Source: Diphasiastrum complanatum
Lineage: Eukaryota; Streptophyta; Lycopodiopsida; Lycopodiales; Lycopodiaceae
Direction of reading: 5' to 3'
NCBI GenBank assembly: GCA_029204225.1
Contig: CM055102.1
Coordinates: forward strand, 7,501-71,500
Length of the DNA: 64,000 bases
Shown here: one piece after another, positions 21,796 to 32,048 of the stretch
How the letters are laid out: the number at the start of each line of letters is the position of its first letter
Numbering within the stretch: position 1 is the stretch's first letter
Notes under the pieces: generated by a model
Database searches by the model: none
Seen by the model: only the letters and a program-made list of their open reading frames with translations
Told to the model about the DNA's origin: nothing
Translations under genes and position numbers: made by a program

Positions 21796-22933
21796 TGACC
21801 AAGAGAAAGGTAAGCAAGTGGAAGCGACTCATTTTGCCTTACTCACATGTTTTGGAGAATTTTCTTGTGTAGATGATGCTATGCAAGTGGATATTGGTTC
21901 TCATGGTTTTTATACTGGAAAAGCAAGTAAAGGATCTGGAAAACAAAGTCTGTTCAATGACTTTGATGGTCAAGAGGAAGATCAAGAGGTTGGTCTCAAA
22001 GGGCTTCAACAACACAAAAGGAAAGGTGGCAATTTGGAGCTAGTCAAGAGCATCAAAGGAAGGTTATTTGGCAAAGATGTTATGGATCTGTTTTTGCAGC
22101 TTATTGAAGACTCAAGTAAGGTCAAAGGAGCAGCAAGGAAGTGTTGTTCAAGTTTACTTTACTTGTTCTATCTCATGTTTGAGCTATTTCATGTGGATGT
22201 GTGCAAATTGTCAAGATATGGACAAACTAGCTACATTGTCTTGCAATATCTTATTGTTAGAGTTGTACTAGCATTCTTGGCTGGTTTTGCTGATGGAAAT
22301 GAAGCTATTGGAGGTTCATTATGTCACTCATCCATGGCTAAGTTCTCAAGTGTTGAGCTACTTGGTGCCAATACTTGGAGATTGTCAATTTTTGGTGAAT
22401 TCATGGTCATTTTCTTGTGTCAAGTAGATCTTGAAGATGGACTAGTGCAAACTACTTGGTTTATGGAGTCATGTGGTGCTGGATTTGCATCATTTATGTA
22501 CTCACCTACTCATGTATTTCCAAGGTTTGATGGTTTCTTTTGGCAAGATGGAGATGGACGCTCATTCATGGAGTTTTATGGTGGAGACATATCAATAAAG
22601 GACAAAGTTGGAGGAGACAAGCAAGCAAATGGCCATCACTCACATTTATTGTTTGGTTGCTGTAATTTTTCAGAGAGTTCAAAGTTTGAAACATGGAGGA
22701 ATCATTTCATTCACATTCTATTTGGTTCTTCATGTTCTAGTTATATCTTGATGTGTAAAATTGATGTAAGAAATAGTGAAGCATCCAATTTGGACACTAT
22801 TCTCTATATCAATTATGAAAGATACTTTAGAACCTTAGAAAGAAGATCTATACTTAGTATGGAGATCATTCTAAAGTTGGATCAAAGTTCTATTGTCAAA
22901 ACTATGCCAAAACTAGTTGAAGAGGGAGAGTGA
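21746..22933 (+). CDS. copia-1 ORF3: unidentified 395-residue protein
   Basis: A long open frame, shifted relative to ORF2, that ends at the polypurine tract. It holds no recognised copia RNase H or other domain. It has Gly/Gln/Lys-rich hydrophilic parts near 60-110 and hydrophobic segments (SSLLYLFYLMFELF near 140; VLQYLIVRVVLAFLAGF near 175) that could be membrane-associated. Its open state and position in an element with similar LTRs suggest transduced or strongly diverged sequence. It may instead be a chance-open, decayed pol. Function unknown. Confidence 0.5.
   Translation: MRGSISKGSGLNIHIFDDQEKGKQVEATHFALLTCFGEFSCVDDAMQVDIGSHGFYTGKASKGSGKQSLFNDFDGQEEDQEVGLKGLQQHKRKGGNLELVKSIKGRLFGKDVMDLFLQLIEDSSKVKGAARKCCSSLLYLFYLMFELFHVDVCKLSRYGQTSYIVLQYLIVRVVLAFLAGFADGNEAIGGSLCHSSMAKFSSVELLGANTWRLSIFGEFMVIFLCQVDLEDGLVQTTWFMESCGAGFASFMYSPTHVFPRFDGFFWQDGDGRSFMEFYGGDISIKDKVGGDKQANGHHSHLLFGCCNFSESSKFETWRNHFIHILFGSSCSSYILMCKIDVRNSEASNLDTILYINYERYFRTLERRSILSMEIILKLDQSSIVKTMPKLVEEGE
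22921..22930 (+). other. copia-1 polypurine tract
   Basis: The purine run AGAGGGAGAG immediately before the 3' LTR primes plus-strand DNA synthesis. It overlaps the end of ORF3. Confidence 0.85.
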
Positions 22934-23582
22934 GAGATTTCAACTAGTTTAGTCTAGTTTAGTCACATTTTGGTAAATTGTCAATAAGAGGCCAAAACTC
23001 ATTTTAGACTTAGAGATAAACTTTTTGAAGTTATATTAGTTTAAAATACATTCAATAAACACTTTTGGAAAGTGTGGAAAAGTTGGTAGTCGAGTTTGAG
23101 AGAGATTCAAATTTGAACTTTGGGTACATTGAATCTAGACCCAAAAATAGTAGGGTTTACATTTTGGAGGGAAAGCCAAGTGGCCAAATAGGGTTTGAAA
23201 ACTCTATAAAAGGATGTAACTCGTGGAGAGACACATCTTATCTCTTCTCTCTCTCATTTCATCATTATATATGGTCCTCTTTGGGTTCTACTACTCATTG
23301 GTGCACTATCTTGGTGTTATCTTGCAATTCTATGTGTAGAATGATCATTTATTGCTATTTTCGGTTCCACACGTGTGAAATACAGTAGGGTACTGTAATT
23401 GTACGGACAACAAACATATTTTATGTTTTGGTTCATGTTTGATCAATATCTCTTAGAGTTTGCATCTCATTTTGTATGTAGATGCTGATTTTTCTACATT
23501 GGCAGGATTGTTGGTTTGCTCCTTATTGTAACCAAAGATTTGGGACATGGATTGGATCTTGGATGATCTGAAATCCTTCACA
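22931..23582 (+). repeat. copia-1 3' LTR
   Basis: A 652-bp copy of the 5' LTR. It is longer by an 11-bp internal duplication (TTTAGTCTAG) near its start and differs at about 14 other positions by eye. The TATA box is at about 23203. Confidence 0.93.
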
Positions 23583-24127
23583 TCACCAATGAGAAATTCG
23601 CTTAGCTTAGGCTCTGATACCACTATAAAGTCCTCCACTCAAGGATTGGGAACCAAGCAACCCGCAAACAAGCAACACAAGAGAATCAGATGGTGAACAA
23701 ACTGACCCAACCAAACCTAGATCTTACGGATCTAGCCCCCAAGCTATGGATCAATTTATCACAAGGGAAGGAGGAATCACACCATCAGCATGTAGCATGT
23801 AGCTACCAATCACACAATCAAGCATACACTAGTGAGAGCCCAATGGGTATACTTATACCCTCCAAGGCCCATGCACGCTAGTAGTGCACTATGACACCTC
23901 ATTGGACACCTTTGCTGCCTATTTGGGCCACATCATCCAGTTTTCCTATGACTCACTGATAGAACCATAAAAATTCACCATCATGAGTTTAGGCCTCCAA
24001 CCATTAATTATGACCATATGCACATGAGGCTCCCAAACCCCTCATAATCATAATTAACTTATGGGTCGATGTAGGCCTACTGACCTCTAGTGGGATAATC
24101 AATCCGAGATCAGTCGTGGGCATGACA
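23583..24127 (-). repeat. copia-type LTR fragment with primer-binding site
   Basis: On the minus strand an LTR-like stretch starts TGTCATGCCCACG at 24127 and ends near 23621. It is followed by TGGTATCAGAGCC (complement of 23608-23620), a tRNA-Met-type primer site. The internal part is cut off after about 25 bp by copia-1. A perfect palindrome, GGGTATACTTATACCC (23845-23860), lies where the LTR TATA would be. Confidence 0.7.
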
Positions 24128-24585
24128 AATATTACCTGATCAATTTGCTTATCTTGTCTTACCCTTCTGGTTCGCTTAGCCTTTGGGGCTTCTTAGGCTT
24201 CGTCTTAAACTGCAGCTTCAACATTTTTAGCATTGCATCTTGGATTTGTTGCTTCATATTTTTGTTTTCTCTTTTGAGTCAATCATTTTTGGAGATGTCA
24301 ACTAGTAGACTATCCACTCCGGTGCAATGTATCATTATCGATTGTTCAATAGGTCTATTGTCGACTTCTTTTTATTTTTCAACTTGTTAAATTTAGATTG
24401 CCTTTGTCGCAAAATTTGTCGCGAAACTATTCTCTTCACAAACTTATTCTGTTCGCGAATCTGATAACTGATTTCAAATTTTAACCAAATTGAAATTCAA
24501 CAAAAACTGTCGGCAATTTCATTGCAATTCCTTCTGTCAATTTTAACTATCACCAGGGATAAAAAAATAAGTAGTTAGTAGTCGG
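24128..24585. other. unassigned retroelement-like sequence
   Basis: The minus strand has a short Lys/Gln-rich stretch (MLKMLKLQFKTKPKKPQRL) near 24170-24230, which could be gag-derived. The remainder is AT-rich with no recognised domain. Confidence 0.3.
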
Positions 24586-24589
24586 ATCG

Positions 24590-25740
24590 TATTCGAAGAA
24601 CACAACATAAAGCATTCGAAGAACTCAAACATAGACTGATTAATGCTCCAATTCTGAGACCACCTAATTGGACGAAACTATTTCATTGTTATATTGATGT
24701 GTCAGCATTTGCTTTTGGTATTTGTCTGAGCCAGAAAGACGAAAGACCATCCAATATACTATGCTAGTCGCCAGGTTAGTTCTTCGGAGAAAAATTATTC
24801 GGCAACAGAAAGGGAAGCACTTGGAATGATTTTTACTGTAAAGAAATTTCGGCATTATTTGCTGGGATATGCTTTTATATTCTATGTTGATCATTATGCT
24901 TTGAAGTTCTTTATTAACAAACCTGATTTATCTAGCCGAATTGCTCGTTGAGTTTTGTTGCTACAAGAGTTCACTTACCAAGTTGACCTTCCTCAAGGAA
25001 AGTATCATACTAATGCTGATTATCTTTCATGGCTTAGCACGGGAAGGATGGAAGAACCATTGAATGATGACTTTTCAGATGAAAATTTATTCGAGATGTC
25101 TTTTACGAATTCTTTATATTCTGATATTATTATTCATCTCAAAGATCAGATATATCCTAAAGGATATGACTTGGTGAAGGAGACAATATTTCAATACAAA
25201 GTTGCTCCTTATACCATTATTAACAATGTTTCGTATAAGCTTGGTGCAGATCATCAGCTAAGAAGATGTCTTGAAACTGAAGATATTCCAAAGGTTATTC
25301 AAGCCTCACATTCCGAAGATGCCAGTGGACATTTCGCCATGAAGAACACTGTTAATAACATTATGACCGCCAAGTATTGGTGGCCTACCATGTTTAAGGA
25401 TGTTTCTATTTATATTCGATCTTGTGATCCATGCCAGAGATCTAGTAAACCAACCAAATCTATGAATTGGCCATTAACGCCAATCATTCCACTTGTTTCA
25501 TTCGAAAAGTGGAGGATTGATTTTGTGGGTCCAATAAAGCCAGTTACTCGACACACTAAGTGTCGATATATTTTGGTTGCAACGGATTATGCAATGAAGA
25601 ATGTTGAAGCAGAGGCAACAAAACGAAACGATGTGAAAACTGTTGCTGCTTTTCTATTCAAATCTATAATCACACGTTATGGTTGTCCTCTTGAATTAGT
25701 CAGTGATCGTAGTATCCAATTTAGGGCTGCATCAATATAG
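24590..25740 (+). pseudogene. Ty3/gypsy RNase H and integrase (plus strand)
   Basis: The plus strand reads the start of RNase H (AFEELKHRLINAPILRPP, CYIDVSAFAFG), a frameshift near 24770, then SSEKNYSATEREALGMIF and FYVDHYALKFF. An open frame from 24955 carries LPQGKYHTNADYLS, the integrase zinc finger (H...H...CDPCQRSSK), FEKWRIDFVGPIKP with the first catalytic Asp, and the second near YGCPLELVSDR. It stops before the catalytic Glu. At 25738 it meets gypsy RT in the opposite orientation. It is a non-chromovirus gypsy and is dead. Confidence 0.9.
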
Positions 25741-26710
25741 ACATGATTTTGGATAAATCTTTGATAATAATTAACATGTCCTAAGAAACCTCTTAGTTCA
25801 CGTAGATTCTTTGGTATCAACATATTCTTTATGACTTCGACTTTATCTTTGTCAACTTCAATTCCTCTTCTGGATATTCTATGGCCCAGAAGTATACCTT
25901 CTCTCATACCAAAAAAACATTTTTCGGGGTGAAGTGACAAACGAGTGTCTCGACACCTCTGCAATGTAAGCTTCAGTTTCTGTATATGAGTCTTGATATT
26001 ACTGTAAACACAAAAATCATAATGAAAATTTCGAGAAATGTTCTTAGAAACGCAACGAAAATTAGCATCATAATTCTTTGGAAAGTAGTTGGTGCATTGC
26101 AAAGACCAAAGGCCATTTTATTGTAGGCATAAGTGCCCCCAATCAGTAGTAAAAGTGGTCTTCGATTGATCCTCCTTCCTTACTCCAACTTGATTGTAGC
26201 CAAAGAAGCCATCACAGAAATTTTAACGTTCTTGCCCAGTGACCTGGTCTAGAATGGAATCCGTGAAGAGTAATAGATGGTGATCTTTCTTTGTAACAGC
26301 ATTCAGTTTTTTAAAATCCTGGCAAATTCAAATCTTGCCAGTTTTCTTCTTTGGAACTACAACGCATTCACTACTTAAGATGGGATAAATAATACCTGCC
26401 TTAAGGTGCTTGTTGAGTTCGTCTTTTACGATAAGAGAGTACTTCAGATTGAGACGATACTATCTTTGTCGAACATGAATAACATCTTCTTTAAAATCAA
26501 TGCTGTGCTTGCCAAATTCAGCAGGTATTCCCTTCAAATCTTCGACGACCATGCAAATACATCTTGGTACTCTTTTAACAATTCAGTAAATTTTGCTAAT
26601 TCTGTCTCTCCAAGGGACTTAGAAACATGCACAAATTTTTCAGGTGCAAGTTCAATTAGCTCTGTAGAATCTGGTAGAATTATACCTTCCGTCATACTGG
26701 CCTGGGTATG
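25738..26710 (-). pseudogene. Ty3/gypsy reverse transcriptase (minus strand)
   Basis: Reading from 26710 downwards: ECVVVPKKK at about 26350, DGFFGYNQVGVRKEDQSKTT at about 26190, MAFGLCNAPTTFQ at about 26100, then LSLHPEKCFFGMREGILLGH and RELRGFLGHVNYYQRFI at 25760-25950. That is the normal RT motif order up to the connection with RNase H. Several stops and frameshifts break it, and the catalytic YxDD is lost in a frameshifted zone near 26000-26060. It abuts the tail of the opposite-strand integrase, and the next LTR begins at 26711. Confidence 0.85.
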
Positions 26711-27068
26711 TGTTACGAGCTCGTGACTAGTGCCGAACCCTAGAGAACACAGATAGGTCAGATACCACAGTCAGGGTCGTGTCCAGCGTACACGACCAGC
26801 AGGGCAAGACAATGTGAGTAGTGTGCCCCAGCACGGTCCATAGCCACGGCGGGCCTAACACAGTCTAGGGACCCTATCAGCAGGACAGGGCCCCCAGTTG
26901 GGTCCCGACGTGTAGTCGGCCATGTCAGTGCCACGTGGCCGACACTTGGCAGTTGCATGTTACCAGTTTTCACACTAGGCTAAGAGGGGCTTACTCTATG
27001 TCAGGGAGTAGACAAGGTTGGGTGGATCAGTTAGTGTTTGCCCTACTATGGTGTTAGGAACTATTACA
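26711..27068 (+). repeat. gypsy-B2 5' LTR
   Basis: TGTTACGAGCTCG to GGAACTATTACA. It has the same length as the gypsy-B LTRs and differs at about 24 of 358 positions by eye. The adjacent left flank is gypsy RT sequence. Confidence 0.92.
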
Positions 27069-27813
27069 CTGGTATTAGAGCCATCTCCATCTTTGGGAGT
27101 TTAGTAGTAGCAGTAGAGAAAGCTATCAGAAGATAAAAGTCTCAGAGATTATCTGGAAAGCATAGTGGAGGAGAATTGTTGTAGGGACAACTTCCTACTG
27201 AGCATACCTTAGTGAAATTCTGACTTGTTTTGAGTTAGAATATTTGTATAGCATCAACGCTGCAAGATTAGTAATCTACTTCTGTATTTCAAGCGAGATT
27301 CCTTGAATCCTGAGCGGATTTAGGATAGTAACTGATCCTTAACTCCTTCCTGTACATTCAGTTGTCAGTATTGCAGATTCAAGGAGTTAGCTTCTGGTTT
27401 TGAGCAAAACTTGGATTAGTTCAAAGGTGCAAGTTCAGCACTGTGGGTACTCAGTCAAATCTGACATTTTGGAATAGTGGTGGGCCTCAAATCGGAAGGA
27501 TTTCGAGTAGGAAGGCTGCTTCCCTGACAGCGAGGGGGGAACACAACCAAAAAATTCCCAGAAATTTTGGGTCCCAAATTCAAATCTTTTGGAGCCACAG
27601 TTTTGTGAAGCAGATAGCAAAGGTCTTCAAAAATAAAATCAGACTTTTGCCCACAGTTTCAAGTCTTCAAATCTGATTTTTGGAGACAGATAGGCCGCTA
27701 CTCTGGCAGCGAGGGGGGTCCTTGGCAGAAACCAGAATTTTGCAACTGATTTCGAGTTCTAAATCGGATTTTTTGGAGCAGAAAGAGCACACATTAGATA
27801 GCAAGGGAAGGGG

Positions 27814-28633
27814 TGTAGGATCGAAGATCTTACGTAGTATAGTCCTCCCGCTTGTCAACAAGGGTTAGATCATGGATAGGTACCTAACTATGCATAGATG
27901 CTACTTTTAGTTAGTTTCCTACTTTCTCCCTTAACTCTACTCACCACTAACACTATTCTCCTTTAACTCTACTCCTCTACACTAACATTCATCATGATTT
28001 GGGTGAAGGGAAGGGATAGAAAAGAAGAGATTGAGAAGAGAAGAGAGAAAGAGAGAGAGATAGAGAGTGAGGGTGGAGGTTAGCTCAAATGCACATTATA
28101 CTTGCTAAAGGAGAAACATAAACTACTGAAACCAAAAAGCATGAACTTGAAAGCAATTGAAAACAACAAGAGCAATAGCAAGCATTGAATTGCAAATGAG
28201 GATGCTTCTCTTCCAAAATTGGTAGAGTTTCCTCCTTCTCATTAAGCATGAAAATAGTGTACAAATGATGCCTTTTTATAAAATGGGGAAGACCCTTGCC
28301 CCTCAATCCTATTGGCTAATATTCACAATGATCCTATCCATTCATCTTGGACCCAACTTGATCCAAGGGTCCACAAAAAGTACATTAGAAATCACAAGAT
28401 TCACGTGAGTCCCAATTTGGACCCAATTCTAAAAAGTAATCTCTAAGTTTAAAAATGACATTGGGCCTCTAGTTTTATTTTAGTTCCAAGGCCCAAGTCA
28501 TGTTTATTTTATTTACAACTTTATTTGCGTGCTCATTGGGCCATGGACTTATACACGCAAGATGCCATGCCCTCGCAACACATTTTATTGGATGATTTTA
28601 TTTATTTACACTTTGTTGGGAATACCCCCAACA
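27814..28633 (+). repeat. solo LTR with perfect target-site duplication
   Basis: An 820-bp sequence begins TGTAGGATCG and ends CCCCAACA. It is flanked on both sides by AGGGG (27809-27813 and 28634-28638), the 5-bp duplication left by LTR-element integration. No coding sequence lies inside. Its ends (TGTAGG/CCAACA) form a short inverted repeat. The interrupted leader of gypsy-B2 resumes afterwards. A related copy lies inverted at about 63000-63641. Confidence 0.88.
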
Positions 28634-28873
28634 AGGGGTCAAGATAAATCAGAAATTTGTTTGCATTTTGGTACCCTGATCTCTGATTTTTTTCGGACAG
28701 CAGGTCTAAAAGCAGTTGCGGAAGAGCTAAAAAGGCTTTTCTTGATTCTCTCTATGGAATTACAGTTCTCAGAAAGAGCTAAGTTTTCTTTCCCTTCATT
28801 TGTACAGTTGTGAATTAGTCTTTCTGACTTTTTTTTTTCCAGAAGTTAAGGTACCTCTCTTTCAGTTCTAAAA

Positions 28874-28993
28874 ATGACCACTTCTCAGAGACCTGATCAA
28901 CCCCCAGAGAGAGACATCGACGAACTTGAAACATAAGCCTTGGCTTACAGTAAAGGGAAAGAACCTATGGAAATGGAAGAATATGAACAGTCC
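28874..28993 (+). pseudogene. gypsy-B2 gag start
   Basis: About 40 codons match the first codons of the gypsy-B gag (MTTSQRPDQPPERDIDELET, then a stop where gypsy-B has Glu). Similarity ends at about 28993. Confidence 0.8.
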
Positions 28994-30037
28994 ACTGTTG
29001 GAGACATTTCTAGTGTGTGCGGTGGCTAGATCTACTTACAGGTGTAGTATAGGGATGTAGAGATTCGTCCACTTTTAAGTTTCTACCAAGGTTCAAACAG
29101 AAATGCGAAACTAAGACGTAATGACGGAAGCACTAAGGCTTACCCAACTAGTGCTCAAAACGGAAATGAAACTATCTAAGGTGACAAAATACAAACCCTT
29201 GCTAAGGCTTACCCAACTAGCAAGGTGTTTAATCTAAATTCTACTTAACACCCGAAGGGTAATAAAATAATATTGCGGCTAATATTAAGCAAATAAGCAA
29301 TAAAGAACATGCCACAATAAACCGATGAAAAGGAGGCGAGAGGAGGCCCGAGCACCTTCTCTCAAGCTATGCACCTTTCCAAAGGGAACACAAATGACAT
29401 AGAATGATAATTCTCCAAAATAGGGAGCAAGATAGCTTAATCTCAAAAGTGTTGGTTACAATGCAAATACCTCTCCTTTTATGGCAAGGAGGGTCTTCCA
29501 TAAGTCTACTAACTTATGGGACTAATCTGTTTCTAGCTTTTCAAGAACTTCTAACTTAGGATTTAGTACTTCAAATTTACTAACTTAGGAAAACTTAAGA
29601 TAAAATATTTCTAGTCTTAAGTTTCCTAAGTCTAAGTTCTGAATCTAAGTTTAAGGTATTTTATTATTATTTAAGCTTCTACTCATGGACTTACAAAACA
29701 CATGCCATGGCTTGAAGTTTATTGACAAATACTCATACATGGTCTTACAAAACACATGCCACAGAGTTTTATTATTGTTTTTTTATTTTCTCTGTGTTAG
29801 CACAGTTGCTAACATTATGCCCCTCCTTATTGGATTGGTGGTCCCACACCAATCGATGCCTTTTCATCCTAGATCTTTTGTGCTTCTTGGAGGTGAGACT
29901 GTTGTTGTCGGGAGTGGTAGATTGTTGTGCCGATGCCCTCCATCATTTGCCACCGTAATTTGTTGAGGAAGGGCATGGGTTTGTAGTAATGGAGCATACC
30001 CAGGAGAAAGTCATGGGTTTTTCATAGCTCCACCATA
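28994..30037 (-). other. LTR-like spacer, no gene seen
   Basis: No coding domain was recognised. Minus-strand CCATAAAAGGAG near 29480 is TATA-like and resembles the LTR at 60.15-60.78 kb in layout. A perfect 8-bp inverted repeat with a 6-base loop lies at 29833-29854 (GATTGGTG...CACCAATC). It may be the downstream part of the minus-strand unit that ends at 30038. Confidence 0.35.
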
Positions 30038-31676
30038 TCAACATGCAGGGCGGAAGTCAGCACGATAATAGAGCCTTGCAACGTTGATATGGTCGTCTTG
30101 CGTCCGCAAGGGTTTATTGATGTCAAGGGCGATTGGGGGTAACCCTCGATCCCAAAAACCTTTGAGTTCTGTCAGAAATGTCACCAGGCCGCAATTATCC
30201 GCAAAGTATCTGACGTCGCGATCAAAATTGCCATGGTGCTTATGGTAGAATACTCGGCAGTTGGTGACCATGTCTTCGACTAAGTTTTCGGTATCCACAC
30301 CTGTGAGCTTAGGCCAAAAGATTCAGTTCTTGACCTTGGTGGCAGAAAACAGTTCTCGCCTCGCTACTGGATAGTAATAAGGATTGGTGCGCATGTAGGA
30401 GGGAGCTTCGAGATACCGTGGCATTGAGGTCTTACTTTGCAGGAAGAGCTAATGGCGCCAGAGAGGTTGTGGATCCAGGAGTTTGACTGCTATTTTATGT
30501 GTCTGACACTGGTCCAAATCTGGTAGTATGTAGCCACCTCGCTCTTTTGTTGTTGGATATTTCTTTTCAAAATCTTGAGAGACACACAACTCCTTGCTTG
30601 GTTCTGTGGGCGTGATTCTGTGCCGGATGGTTGGGGCTTCAGAGACAATCTCATATTCGGTCTGTGGATCGGGATCAAGAGACAGAGGAGGCGAGGGTTT
30701 AGCTTCTGCAATTCTTTGTGACTCAGGAGGAAATGGTCGTGAAATGAAGGTTGGGTTAGTGGTGTCGAGGGGGTTAGAAGCGGTGGAAGGGAAAAGAAAA
30801 TGTTGGGAGTTGGTACCCCCAGAGCCCGATGGATTGGTTGGTGTTTGAGCTCCTTGCCCTAGGGGTTGGCCTTGAAATGCGGAGCCTTGAGTGGCAGGAG
30901 GAGGCTGTTGAAATCCTGCCCCATCTCCACCATCTGGTCCATCAAAGTGGTGCCCCGAATCATGGAATTGGGTGTGTTCTGCATGAACCGACGGTTTCGA
31001 CTGGGCAGCAACCTTTAAGCGTTCTTCCAGGGTGGGTATGTGCTAGTTTAGGGCCTCGACGAAAGCAATGTATGATTGTTGTAATTCTGAGTACTGCTCC
31101 ATCGTGGCTTTCAGCTTTTGGGCTAGCGTTTGATAGGCCACCACTGGAATGGCAGTTCTCTCAGGAATAGCTGGTGGTGCGAAGTCGTTGAAGTCCACCA
31201 TTTCCAACTGTTCCTTCATAGCGGAACGTGTTGCTTGTGAATCTGCTATAGCCTCATCCTTCTCGGCTTTGAGGGTATCAATGGTTTGCTGCATGTTGGA
31301 TACCTTCAGTTGGAGTAGCATCTGTTGCTGTTGTTGATTGTAATTCGTGAGGTTCTGGATCTGCAGCTACTGTTATTTGTTTTCCTCCTCCAGCCTTGCT
31401 TTTTCGTTCAAAAGGTCCGCCATAGCACCATCGTCAAATAGTCGCATAGTATATTGTCTCCCTAGGGTGCCGAATAGATTGTATTGGAGCTCATTCACCA
31501 ACCATACCGCTTTTTGGGTTGTAAGAGGTAACTGCGCCCAAGGACCAATGTCAAGGAGGGTGCATGTGTAGTTAGGATATGACATGGGATTAAATGGTAG
31601 AAAATCAGGAACAGGGCTAGACGAAGGTGTATGAAAGGCAGGTGGAGGTGATTGTGTATTGAGGGGTGGGGAGATA
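30038..31676 (-). pseudogene. unidentified split protein, C-terminal part (piece 3)
   Basis: One reading frame runs about 545 codons on the minus strand with five in-frame stops (31373, 31367, 31043, 30449 and 30323) and no frameshift. It contains a Pro-rich lead (SPPPAFHTPSSSPVPDFLPF), a segment with GPWAQLPLTTQKAVWLVNEL, and a probable coiled coil at about 31400-31070 (LLNEKARLEEENK; MQQTIDTLKAEKDEA). A Gly/Pro/Gln-rich linker follows. The C-terminal block includes PRYLEAPSYMRTNPYYYPVA, FYHKHHGNFDRDVRYFADN and FWDRGLPPIALDINKPL, then a stop at 30038. I do not recognise the family. Gypsy-B cuts the frame at 31676. Confidence 0.6.
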
Positions 31677-32034
31677 TGTTACGAGCTCGTAACCAGTGCC
31701 GAACCCTAGAGAACACAGATAGGTCAGATACCACAGTCAGGGTCGTGTCCAGCGTACATGACCAACAGGGCAAGACAGTGTGAGTAGTGTGCCCCAGCAC
31801 GGTCCATAGCCATGGCGGGCCTAACACAGCCTAGGGACCCTGTCAGCAGGATAGGGCCCCCAGTTGGGTCCCGACGTGCAGTCGGCCACGTCAGTGCCAC
31901 GTGGCCGACACTTGGCAGTAGCATGCTACCAGTCCTCACACTGGGCTAGGAGGGGCTTACTCTATATCAGGGAGTAGGCAAGGTTGGGTGGATAAATTAG
32001 TGTTTGCCCTACTGTGGTGTTAGGATCTATTACA
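31677..32034 (+). repeat. gypsy-B 5' LTR
   Basis: TGTTACGAGCTCG to GGATCTATTACA. It contains a perfect 11-bp inverted repeat with a 7-base loop (31881-31909) whose right arm includes a CCACGTGG G-box, a known plant transcription factor site. A minus-strand open frame inside all three LTR copies is a by-product of their similarity. Confidence 0.96.
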
Positions 32035-32035
32035 C

Positions 32036-32048
32036 TGGTATCAGAGCC
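32036..32048 (+). other. gypsy-B primer-binding site
   Basis: TGGTATCAGAGCC begins one base after the LTR and is complementary to the 3' end of initiator tRNA-Met. Confidence 0.95.

Larger units (their letters stand above)
18112..23582 (+). mobile_element. copia-1: complete LTR retrotransposon, non-autonomous
   Basis: A 5471-bp element with two direct LTRs, a tRNA-Met-type primer-binding site, open frames and a polypurine tract. Gag and protease are of Ty1/copia type, but integrase and RNase H are not recognisable and only a distorted scrap of reverse transcriptase remains. It interrupts a gypsy gag on the left, while the right flank is an unrelated LTR fragment. Flanking bases (TCACT/TCACC, offset by one) give only an imperfect target-site duplication. 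It probably depended on a related element, such as a complete relative of copia-2, for mobility. Confidence 0.9.
26711..28993 (+). mobile_element. gypsy-B2: truncated relative of gypsy-B
   Basis: Contains a 5' LTR (26711-27068, 358 bp, about 93% identical by eye to gypsy-B), a primer-binding site at 27070 (TGGTATTAGAGCC), a leader related to the gypsy-B leader, and the first 40 codons of gag from ATG 28874 with a TAA in frame near 28933. It then ends abruptly near 28993. An 820-bp solo LTR is inserted in the leader. Confidence 0.88.

Noticed and set aside
26758-26973. A 71-codon minus-strand frame found three times (also 31724-31939 and 37640-37855)
   Set aside because: Conserved only because it lies in the three copies of one LTR; no protein features.
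30038-31676. An endogenous pararetrovirus as source of the split protein
   Set aside because: No movement-protein, coat zinc-finger, protease or RT motif lies in the frame; the assignment has no support.
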